DNA of 15,497 nt from an uncultured Alistipes sp. (GTDB taxonomy: Bacteria > Bacteroidota > Bacteroidia > Bacteroidales > Rikenellaceae). Under the pieces are notes generated by a model. The model was not told the origin of the DNA. It saw only the letters and a program-made list of their open reading frames with translations, and made no database searches. A program made the position numbers and the translations under genes. The stretch is from contig CAAGBL010000056.1 of the NCBI GenBank assembly GCA_900768045.1, positions 1-15,497 of the forward strand, given 5' to 3'. Of this stretch, positions 1-7,700 are shown one piece after another. Numbering within the stretch: position 1 is the first letter of the stretch; the number at the start of each line of letters is the position of its first letter.

Positions 1-19
1 GAAGGGGTTAGATTTGGCT

Positions 20-108
20 TATCGCAAAAGTGAGCACCCGAGGATAGTACAAGAAGTACAGCCTCGGGTGCTCAGCTTTTTGGGATAGGTCAAAGATGAC
101 CCCTTATC
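20..108 (-). terminator. Two-hairpin 3' element after tamL (copy 1)
   Basis: A compound inverted repeat just downstream of the tamL stop. In plus coordinates a perfect 13-bp stem pairs 31-43 with 62-74. Inside it GTAC (47-50) pairs with GTAC (56-59) around an AAGAA loop. Outside it TATCGCAAAAG (20-30) pairs with 76-87, with one mismatch and a one-base bulge. A small hairpin, GGTCA/TGACC (88-92 with 97-101), lies on the gene side. Read on the minus strand the main hairpin is followed at once by CTTTT, so intrinsic termination of tamL transcripts is the simplest role. The same architecture recurs at 4675-4760 after rpoC. An end of a dispersed palindromic repeat is the alternative. Confidence 0.65.
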
Positions 109-116
109 ACAACAAA

Positions 117-2507
117 TTAGAAGGGGTAGCCCACACCAAAATTAAGCGCCATATTCTTCCAACGGAAGTCATGTATCCATCTCTCGCCCTCAGGGAGTCC
201 AGGGTTGTGAAGCTGCATGCCAAGGTCGATGCGCAAGATAACAAAGGTGGCATCGATGCGTAGTCCAAGGCCTGTATTGAAGCCAAGCTGCTTATAGAAG
301 TCGCTAAACTGGAAGACCTCGGCAGGGTTGCTGCCCTCGGCATTACGAATATACCAGACATTTCCGGCATCGAAGAATAGCGCACCATGGAAGATGTTCC
401 ATATAGGGAATCTAAACTCGAGGTTCGCCTCGAGGCGCATATCGCCCACCTGCGCAGGGTATAGCCTATTGCTAAGCTGTGACGATGCTCCTGGACCGAG
501 GGTTCGAGGCACCCAGCCACGCATGGAGTTAGCACCACCGCAGTAGAACATGCGATCGAAAGGTATTGAGCGGCCCTTAGAGTTGCCATACGTGAGGCCC
601 ACACCCGCAAATAGGCGTCCGGCAAGGGCCATCTTATGTCCTAAGTCCTGCGTGTGGCTTAGATTGAGGTCGGTACGCACATACTGCGAGTAGCGTATGC
701 CCAAAATCTCGTAGTAGTCCTTGCCTGCGGCATGCTTCGAAAATAGCGCCTCAAGGCCCTGGATAAGGTTTCCTGAGGTCTCTACATTAGCACGAAAGAG
801 GGTGCTTGTGCGGTCGAGGTTACTACGCTGAGTATTGTAGACATAAGAGGCTGAAAGACCAGCATTTAGCTGCGACTCGAACGACGTGCGCAAATACTTA
901 TTGTCGATGTCTGCCAAGAAACGCTCATCAACACTCTTAACATCAATCCAGTTGATATCTATTGGACGTACAACAAACGATGAACGCTCAAGATAACGCC
1001 AGCTATAGGCCCAACGTGCCGTGAAGATATTACGTCGGTAGTAGGGACGATTTTGGAAGTCGAAGGCAAACTCAAGGCGTGTTCGGGGCTGCATCACGTC
1101 GCTACTATAGAAGAGGTGTACCGGCATGAGGAAGCGTGGGAACGACAATCCGGCGGTAATGTTTAGCTCCTGAGCACTGCGCTTAGCAACTTCGGGAGCA
1201 TACATAAACTCGAAGCCAAAACGTGCTGCGATGTCGAAGGCCTCGGCACCACGAAAGACGTTGTTGTTAGTATAACCCACCGTGGCACTAAGGCCATAGA
1301 AGGTAGATGTCGACGAGGCCTCAACCTCAACCTTCATGCTCTGCTTGAGGGCGGGCGTACAATAGATATTGCAATCGAGATACTTCTCTCTGATGTCGAC
1401 AAATTGCGAGGCATCGCTCTTTTGTGTGCCGAGGTATGTAACGAAGTTATCGGTGGCTGATGCTCGCTGAAAATTCATCTTAGCATTACGGAAGAAGCCT
1501 AACGACATGAGCTCATTATAGCACTTCTGCACCTCGTCAGCGCTGTAAATAGTGTTTGGCTGCAGGGGTATGGTTCTTAGAAGAACAATATCTCGTAGCT
1601 GTGGCGAGAAGTTAGCATCACGAATGATGTTCAGACCGCCATAGGATGTGGTATCAATCTTTGCACCCTGCTTAAAGCCTCCCGTTGAGCGCAACATAGG
1701 ATCGTATGTCGGATATACGTTAATCGTGCTGATGCGATATATTGAGTTATCCTCATATATAGCCCTACCTCGACCGTCGTAGTCGACAAGCATCGGCTCA
1801 ACAATCATTCTCACAGCGGCATTATCACGCCTACCGAGGGTATCGACCTCATAGCTGATGTTGTTTGCCGTAAAGTCGAAATATCCTCTGTTGTTTAGGT
1901 ACTTAGTTATACGATTGCGCTCCATGTCGAGCTCTGTGATGTCAAGGATGTCGCCACATCGAACGAGGCTATTCTGCGTATCGGCAAGAATAACTGTTCT
2001 AAGCGAGGTATCACGGAAGTTGTAGTGGAACGACGAAATGCGCATGGGCGCCTCTTGCTTGAGCTTATAGGTGAGCCCCACACGGCGACGACGTAGCGTG
2101 TCGACATCGTATGTTACCGACGAGGAGTAATAGCCTCTGGTGCGCATATATGTCTCGAGGTTCTGCACCGACTTCTCAGTAAGATCCATATTGAGCACAA
2201 CGGGCTCCTCGCCCACCTTGCGCTTGAGATTATTCCACCAATTATCCTTCTTGGGATTGGCATGCTCGTAAATCCAGACGTAGAAATTTAGGCCTAAGAA
2301 GCGCTTGTTGGGAGTCTGACGCACGTGCTTCATGATGTCGTCACGCTCCTCAGTGATGCGCTCTGTGCGGGGCATAGCCTCATCGGGCTCGACAACAACA
2401 CGTGAAAGGAGGTAGCTACCCTCGGGAAGATTGCGTGTGACGTTACATGCGGCAAAAAATATCGCCACAAGACAAATCACTATGTAACGCATAACTCCCT
2501 TCATCAT
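117..2507 (-). CDS. TamL-like outer-membrane assembly protein (BamA/TamA, Omp85 family lipoprotein)
   Basis: Predicted 796-residue Omp85-superfamily protein that helps insert or assemble outer-membrane proteins. Residues 7-20 are a hydrophobic signal ending FFAAC, so Cys21 is a likely lipidation site; this lipoprotein form of TamA is known in Bacteroidota as TamL. Residues about 30-350 look like tandem POTRA domains, and about 385-796 like the 16-stranded barrel. The barrel carries the diagnostic RGW (663-665, the RGF/RGY-type lid-loop motif), an EANLEFRFP strand (693-701) and a C-terminal phenylalanine. The ATG at 2507 lies 2 bp after the dapF stop, so translational coupling is likely; ATGs at codons 2 and 6 are alternatives. 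No tamB-like partner is downstream before the terminator. The family is secure; the exact paralogue (TamL or another BamA-like protein) is inferred. Confidence 0.88.
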   Translation of the reverse strand: MMKGVMRYIVICLVAIFFAACNVTRNLPEGSYLLSRVVVEPDEAMPRTERITEERDDIMKHVRQTPNKRFLGLNFYVWIYEHANPKKDNWWNNLKRKVGEEPVVLNMDLTEKSVQNLETYMRTRGYYSSSVTYDVDTLRRRRVGLTYKLKQEAPMRISSFHYNFRDTSLRTVILADTQNSLVRCGDILDITELDMERNRITKYLNNRGYFDFTANNISYEVDTLGRRDNAAVRMIVEPMLVDYDGRGRAIYEDNSIYRISTINVYPTYDPMLRSTGGFKQGAKIDTTSYGGLNIIRDANFSPQLRDIVLLRTIPLQPNTIYSADEVQKCYNELMSLGFFRNAKMNFQRASATDNFVTYLGTQKSDASQFVDIREKYLDCNIYCTPALKQSMKVEVEASSTSTFYGLSATVGYTNNNVFRGAEAFDIAARFGFEFMYAPEVAKRSAQELNITAGLSFPRFLMPVHLFYSSDVMQPRTRLEFAFDFQNRPYYRRNIFTARWAYSWRYLERSSFVVRPIDINWIDVKSVDERFLADIDNKYLRTSFESQLNAGLSASYVYNTQRSNLDRTSTLFRANVETSGNLIQGLEALFSKHAAGKDYYEILGIRYSQYVRTDLNLSHTQDLGHKMALAGRLFAGVGLTYGNSKGRSIPFDRMFYCGGANSMRGWVPRTLGPGASSQLSNRLYPAQVGDMRLEANLEFRFPIWNIFHGALFFDAGNVWYIRNAEGSNPAEVFQFSDFYKQLGFNTGLGLRIDATFVILRIDLGMQLHNPGLPEGERWIHDFRWKNMALNFGVGYPF

Positions 2508-2509
2508 AT

Positions 2510-3463
2510 CTATCTGTTAAGTGATGCCACAAACTCGCTCCACCTCTGCTGCTCATCGCCCATACGCTCAATACTGTAGCTAAGGGCACCATTCTCGAAG
2601 CTGGCACTACCCCACCACACAAACGTAGCATTGCCAGCGAGCTTTGTCACAGGCTTACCATCTATGATGTTAGTTGTGCAGAACACCTTACCACCACGAT
2701 TCTTAACGTCGATGCGCTCGCCCATGGTTGTACGTCGAAGCAGCGCTGCTGCCGTTGCCGAGGCAGTCATCGCCGTACCACACGACATGGTTATTCCTGC
2801 ACCTCGCTCGTAAGTAGCAACAAACAACTCTCGCTCGGAGCGACACTCATAAAGTGAGACGTTTATGCCATCAGGAAACTCCTGCTTAAGAGTCTTAACT
2901 CGCTCGCCAAGAGCCTCAAGAAGCTCCATATCAACATGTTCGACCTCTGCAACAATATGGGGATTACCCAAATTAAGTGCCGTAAATTGCAGGTTATGGT
3001 CAAGAGCCTCAATTTTCTTGGCTATGTGTGGCTCGCCATCTTTAGCAAAGCCAAAGCTCGAACTCTTTAGGTCGATGCCTATCTCAACAGAGAAGCTATC
3101 TATGCCCTCAGCCAAGGCTGCCTCACGGCCAATACGAAAGAGTCTATTCGACGAGAAGAGTGTTCCGCTGTCGAGGTAGCCACGCTCGTAGGCTAAGCGA
3201 GCAACACAACGAATGCCATTGCCACACATCTCGGCATGTGTGCCATCGGGGTTGAGCATATCCATACCATAGATACCCTCCTCGTTACGAACCACAAGAA
3301 GCAAGCCATCGCTACCTATGCCTGACTCTCGATTGCAGGCAACACGTGCAAATGCCGACCAATCGACACCCTGCAACCACTCGTCACGTGCTACGTCAAT
3401 CATAATGAAATCGTTTGCCGAGCCGTGACACTTTATAATCTCGAAAGTTTGCCTCTTTGTCAT
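2510..3463 (-). CDS. dapF: Diaminopimelate epimerase
   Basis: Cofactor-independent racemase that converts LL-diaminopimelate to meso-diaminopimelate, the cross-linking residue of peptidoglycan and precursor of lysine; cytosolic. The 317-residue product has both catalytic cysteines: Cys80 in MCGNGIRC (79-86) and Cys228 in GAGITMSCGTA (221-231). It also has the N-terminal KCHGSANDF (11-19), GSDGLL (50-55) and LGNPH (165-169) motifs. It is longer than the usual roughly 270 residues, mostly through a tail after FVWWGSASF. The frame stays open upstream to a TTG at 3538, but that codon lies inside the -33 promoter box, so the ATG at 3463 is chosen; it puts KCHGSANDF at the usual place. It is first in an operon with the Omp85 gene. 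Confidence 0.95.
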   Translation of the reverse strand: MTKRQTFEIIKCHGSANDFIMIDVARDEWLQGVDWSAFARVACNRESGIGSDGLLLVVRNEEGIYGMDMLNPDGTHAEMCGNGIRCVARLAYERGYLDSGTLFSSNRLFRIGREAALAEGIDSFSVEIGIDLKSSSFGFAKDGEPHIAKKIEALDHNLQFTALNLGNPHIVAEVEHVDMELLEALGERVKTLKQEFPDGINVSLYECRSERELFVATYERGAGITMSCGTAMTASATAAALLRRTTMGERIDVKNRGGKVFCTTNIIDGKPVTKLAGNATFVWWGSASFENGALSYSIERMGDEQQRWSEFVASLNR

Positions 3464-3508
3464 AAATCTACTTGATGAATGGACATATAGTAACGGTCTA
3501 TATTTGGT

Positions 3509-3539
3509 CAAAGTTACGAATTTTTTCGGGGACAACAAA
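3509..3539 (-). promoter_or_regulatory. Bacteroidota-type promoter for dapF-tamL
   Basis: On the minus strand TTTG (3539-3536), a 19-bp spacer and TAACTTTG (3516-3509) match the Bacteroidota primary-sigma consensus (TTTG, 19-21 bp, TAnnTTTG) at every defined base. Transcription should start near 3500-3504, giving a leader of about 40 bases before the ATG at 3463. This also rules out the upstream TTG start for dapF. Confidence 0.8.
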
Positions 3540-3578
3540 AAAATAAGGTTGTCTATATCTATTTTTTGAGGCTATAAG

Positions 3579-3609
3579 TTGCGTAAGTGGCTAAAATTAT
3601 GTAATATTG
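3579..3609 (+). promoter_or_regulatory. Possible promoter for the alpha/beta hydrolase
   Basis: TTG (3579-3581), a 20-bp spacer and TAATATTG (3602-3609) resemble the same consensus, with one mismatch in each box. The start site would be near 3615, about 25 bases before the ATG at 3640. A perfect TATATTTG -7 box at 3499-3506 is the alternative, but it has no well-spaced -33 box. The rest of the 176-bp divergent spacer is A/T-rich. Confidence 0.4.
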
Positions 3610-3639
3610 TAGAAGAAAATATATTAAAGCCTACGCTAT

Positions 3640-4437
3640 ATGGTTGAGAAATTTATAATGGCAGGCAATACGCCTATGCATGTTGCCGACTCGGAGAGGG
3701 GCGAAAGGTGCGTTGTGCTGCTACATGGCTACCTTGAGTCGATGGTTATCTGGGAGGAATTTATACCTCTGCTCTACAAAGAGTTACGTGTGGTGACACT
3801 CGACCTACCTGGTCATGGCATATCGCTCATAAATGGCGAGGTGCACACCATGGAGTATCTTGCCGACTGCGTAGCAAAGACCATGGAGGCTCTCCATATC
3901 GAGCACTACTCGGTGGTTGGTCACTCGATGGGTGGATATGTTGCGCTTGCCATGTTAGACAACTACAGCGACAGGCTCGACTCTATAACCCTTCTTAGCT
4001 CATTTGCTACTGCCGACTCAGAGGAGAAGTGCGACAGACGTCGCCGTGAAATAGAGCTTGTCAAGGCTGGCAAGAAGAGTATGATGGCACGTCTGGTGCC
4101 ACATGCGGGCTTTGCACCTCAAAACACAAAGCGACTAAAGGATTGTATTGCTGACTTAGAGGAGCTTATCGAGATTACCGAAGATGAGGGCGTTATAGCA
4201 ATACTTGGCGGCATGATTGAGCGTAAAGATCGTGATGAGCAGCTTCGCCAAAGCTCTGTGCCTCACGCCTTTATACTTGGTCGCCACGACCACTATATCC
4301 CTAACGAGCAGGCCGAGGAGATTGAGCGCACGCACCCCGAGGCACGCATCGTATGGCTCGAGGAGTCGGGACACATGGGTTTTATCGAGGAGCCAGAGAA
4401 GTGTGCCGAGGCAATACTTAGCATGGCACATTCTTAA
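3640..4437 (+). CDS. Alpha/beta-fold hydrolase
   Basis: A 265-residue single-domain alpha/beta hydrolase, probably a cytosolic esterase, lipase or acyl-transfer-type enzyme; the substrate cannot be read from the sequence. The fold's landmarks are present: oxyanion-hole motif LLHGYLES (27-34), strand and turn VVTLDLPGHG (51-60), nucleophile elbow VVGHSMGGY (92-100) with Ser96, acid residue Asp217 in GRHDHYIP (214-221), and His245 in ESGHMGF (242-248). A helical cap lies at about 125-200. No signal peptide or membrane segment is seen. The ATG at 3640 is used; an in-frame ATG at 3658 would start MAGNTPMHV and is a fair alternative. It stands alone, divergent from dapF and convergent with rpoC, so context gives no pathway. 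Confidence 0.9.
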   Translation: MVEKFIMAGNTPMHVADSERGERCVVLLHGYLESMVIWEEFIPLLYKELRVVTLDLPGHGISLINGEVHTMEYLADCVAKTMEALHIEHYSVVGHSMGGYVALAMLDNYSDRLDSITLLSSFATADSEEKCDRRRREIELVKAGKKSMMARLVPHAGFAPQNTKRLKDCIADLEELIEITEDEGVIAILGGMIERKDRDEQLRQSSVPHAFILGRHDHYIPNEQAEEIERTHPEARIVWLEESGHMGFIEEPEKCAEAILSMAHS

Positions 4438-4479
4438 GGTGAAAGGTGAAAGGTGAAAAGTGAAAAGTGAAAAGTAAGA
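4438..4479 (+). repeat. 7-bp tandem repeat, (A/G)GTGAAA
   Basis: Starting with the base after the hydrolase stop codon, GGTGAAA occurs three times, then AGTGAAA twice (4438-4472), then a decayed sixth unit AGTAAGA. It lies in the 3' untranslated region of the hydrolase, before the terminator. Such heptamer arrays are prone to slippage and may vary between strains; no function is visible. Confidence 0.9.
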
Positions 4480-4514
4480 GGCAAGGTGCACCTAAGGCAT
4501 AGATATTAAAAATC

Positions 4515-4553
4515 AGCACGGGTATTAAAATTAATACCCGTGCTTGCGTTTTT
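4515..4553 (+). terminator. Intrinsic terminator of the alpha/beta hydrolase
   Basis: A perfect 13-bp stem pairs AGCACGGGTATTA (4515-4527) with TAATACCCGTGCT (4532-4544) around a 4-base loop; TGCG and then T5 (4549-4553) follow. An A5 run at 4508-4512 gives a T5 tract on the other strand, so it may also stop leftward read-through from rpoC. Confidence 0.9.
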
Positions 4554-4585
4554 AGATTAAACGGGAAAGGAGCGCAGAGAGAGCA

Positions 4586-4606
4586 GGGACGGCTGGGAGG
4601 GCAGGG
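4586..4606 (+). other. G-quadruplex-forming motif
   Basis: Four GGG runs at 4586-4588, 4595-4597, 4599-4601 and 4604-4606, with loops of 6, 1 and 2 bases, fit the canonical G3+N1-7 pattern. They lie in a purine-rich tract (4561-4606) between the two convergent genes' terminators. The G-rich strand is the template for any transcript reading leftward out of rpoC. Folding is predicted only. Confidence 0.6.
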
Positions 4607-4674
4607 ATTTTGTTGATGCTTGTGTTTCGTTGTTGTCGTTGCTCTCGTTGTCGTCTTTGCTATCTTTGCTGATA

Positions 4675-4760
4675 TATCGCAAAAGAATCCCCCTCGGGAT
4701 AGTACTTTGACGTACAGCCCAAGGGGGATTACTTTATGCGATAGGACGAAGGTGTCCTAT
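4675..4760 (-). terminator. Two-hairpin 3' element after rpoC (copy 2)
   Basis: Same layout as 20-108. A 13-bp stem pairs 4686-4698 with 4718-4730; its one irregular pair (C4695 with A4721) is a G-U wobble in the minus-strand RNA. Inside, GTAC (4702-4705) pairs with GTAC (4712-4715). Outside, TATCGCAAAAG (4675-4685) pairs with 4732-4743. A second hairpin, ATAGGAC/GTCCTAT (4741-4747 with 4754-4760), lies 11 bases from the rpoC stop codon. CTTTT follows the main hairpin on the minus strand, so it probably ends the ribosomal-protein/RNA-polymerase operon. The second hairpin and the outer stem both use ATA (4741-4743), so their full forms compete. Confidence 0.7.
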
Positions 4761-4771
4761 AAAATCGGGAA

Positions 4772-7700
4772 TTACTCCAACTCGCTCTTTAGACCTACAA
4801 CCAAGTCGTCGTAGTCACGAAGACCAGTACCACCTGGGATTGGGTTACCTGTGATTACGTTCTCCTTAAGGTTTACAAGGTCGTCAGACTTAGCCTGGAT
4901 AGCTGCCTCGTTAAGAACCTTGGTAGTCTCCTGGAACGATGCTGCAGAGATGAAGCTCGATGTCTGCAATGCAGCACGAGTGATACCCTGAAGCACCTGG
5001 TTAGATGTAGCAGGAACGATAGGACGAACCTCAACCAAAGCCATATCTCGACGCTTAAGTGCAGAATTCTCGTCACGCAACTTACGCATTGAGATAATCT
5101 GACCAGGCTGAACATTCTGTGAGTCGCCAGCATCGGTAACAACAACCTTATCGTAAAGCTCGTCGTTAACGTCCATGAACTCCCACTTATCTACTACCTG
5201 ATCCTCGAAGAAGCGAGTATCACCTGGATCCTCAATCTTAACCTTCGACATCATCTGGCGTACGATAACCTCAAAGTGCTTATCGTTAATCTTCACACCC
5301 TGCATACGGTATACCTCCTGAACCTCGTTCACGATGTACTCCTGAACCTTCGTTGGACCAAGGATACGCAAGATGTCGCTTGGAGTGATAGCACCATCAG
5401 AGAGTGCCATACCTGCACGTACATAGTCGTTCTCCTGAACGATAATCTGGCGTGACAATGGTACGAGATACTTCTTCTGGTCGCCGTCCTTAGACGTGAT
5501 GATAATCTCACGATTACCACGCTTAATCTTACCGAATGCTACCTCACCGTCGATCTCCGATACGATTGCTGGGTTAGATGGGTTACGAGCCTCGAACAAC
5601 TCGGTTACTCGAGGCAAACCACCGGTGATATCACCACCAGTCTTACCTACAGCACGTGGAATCTTGATAAGAATATCGCCAGCATGAATCTTAGCGTTGT
5701 TCTTAACCATGATGTGAGCTGTTACAGGCAAGTTGTAAGCCTTAATCTCGTCACCGTCCTTGTTAACAATCTTGATAACAGGGTTCTTAGTCTTATCCTT
5801 AGACTCGATAACTACACGCTCTGACAAACCAGTCTGCTCATCACGCTCCTCACGGTAGGTAACGCCCTCGATAATGCTCTCGTAGACAACCTTACCCTCA
5901 GACTCAGCAATGATAACTGCGTTATATGGATCCCACTCACAGATCATATCGCCCTTCTTAACCTCAGCACCGTCCTTCATGAACAATGTTGCACCATAAG
6001 GCAAGGCGTGAGTATAGAGAGTAATATTAGTGTTAGGATCGATGATGCGGAACTCCGACTGACGTGACATAACGATATCGATAGCCTCGCCCTGAGCGTT
6101 CTTACCCTTGATAGTGCGCAAGTCATCAATCTCGAGGCGTCCCTCATACTTCGAAACAACATTTGTCTCGACTGTTGAACCACCCGCAACACCACCGACG
6201 TGGAACGTACGAAGTGTAAGCTGTGTACCTGGCTCACCGATAGACTGTGCTGCGATAACACCAACAACCTCACCCTTCTGTACCATGCGTGCAGTAGCAA
6301 GGTTACGTCCGTAACACTTAGCACAAACACCGCGACGTGCCTCACAAGTGAGCACCGAACGAATCTCTACTGACTCGATTGGCGACTTGTCGATAGCCTC
6401 AGCAATCTCCTCGGTAATCTCCTCACCTGCCTTGCACAAAATCTCGCCTGTGGTTGGGCAGATAACATCGTTGAGCGCTGTACGGCCAAGAATGCGGTCA
6501 TACAAAGTCTGAACAACATCCTCGTTACGCTTGATAGCTGTAGCTGTCAAACCACGCAATGTGCCACATTCAACCTCATTGATGATAACATCCTGAGCAA
6601 CGTCAACCAAACGACGAGTCAAGTAACCTGCATCGGCAGTCTTAAGAGCGGTATCCGCCAAACCCTTACGAGCACCGTGTGTAGAGATAAAGTACTCCAA
6701 CACTGAAAGGCCCTCCTTAAAGTTCGACAAGATAGGGTTCTCGATAACCTGCTGACCACCCTCAACACCAGACTTCTGTGGCTTAGCCATAAGACCACGC
6801 ATACCAGAGAGCTGACGAATCTGCTCCTTAGAACCACGGGCACCAGAGTCAAGCATCATGTAAACAGGGTTAAAGCCGTCCTGATCGCTCTTCAAGGTGT
6901 TGATTACCTGGTTAGTAAGCTTATTGTTGATGTTTGTCCAAATATCGACAATCTGGTTATAACGCTCGTTGTTGGTAATAAGACCCATGTTATAGTCATC
7001 GATAACGGCATCGGCAGCGGCGTAACCCTCGTTGATGAGCTGCTCCTTAACATCAGGAATAACAACTGCATCGAGGTTAAACGACAAACCACCCTGGAAT
7101 GCCATACGATAACCCATGTTCTTAATATCGTCGAGGAACTTAGCAACCTTATCGGCACCCGCCTTCTTCATGACAACAGCGATGATGTCACGCAAAGAAC
7201 GCTTAGTAAGCACCTCATTAATATAACCTACCTCTGAAGGTACGTTCTGGTTAAAGAGGATACGACCGATAGTTGTCTCCTTAATTACGAATACCTCGTT
7301 ACCATTCTCATCAAGGTCGCGTACACGGCACTGAACAACGGCATGCAATGCTGCACGCTTCTCGTTGTAGGCGATAATAGCCTCCTCAGGACCATAGAAC
7401 TTAAGACCAGTACCCTTAACACCTGGGCGTGGCTTAGTAATATAGTAAAGTCCCAAGACCATATCCTGCGAAGGTACGGTAATAGGCGCACCGTTAGCAG
7501 GGTTAAGGACGTTGTGCGAACCCAACATAAGAATCTGAGCCTCAAGGATTGCGGCATTGCCAAGTGGCAAGTGTACCGCCATCTGGTCACCATCGAAGTC
7601 GGCGTTAAACGCTGTACAAGATAGTGGGTGAAGCTGCATTGCCTTACCCTCGATGAGCTTAGGCTGGAAGGCCTGGATACCCAAACGGTGAAGGGTTGGA

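Noticed and set aside
2..105. Extra outer stem, AAGGGGT (2-8) with ACCCCTT (99-105), around the tamL element
   Set aside because: It has no counterpart around the rpoC copy and would compete with the covarying side hairpin. It is probably chance.
3464..3538. TTG start for dapF at 3538
   Set aside because: It falls within the -33 box of the consensus promoter, upstream of the predicted transcript start.
4620..4814. A 64-codon plus-strand frame with a hydrophobic N-terminus
   Set aside because: It reads through the rpoC 3' hairpin element and into the rpoC 3' end. The valine-rich start comes from a low-complexity GTT/GTC tract.
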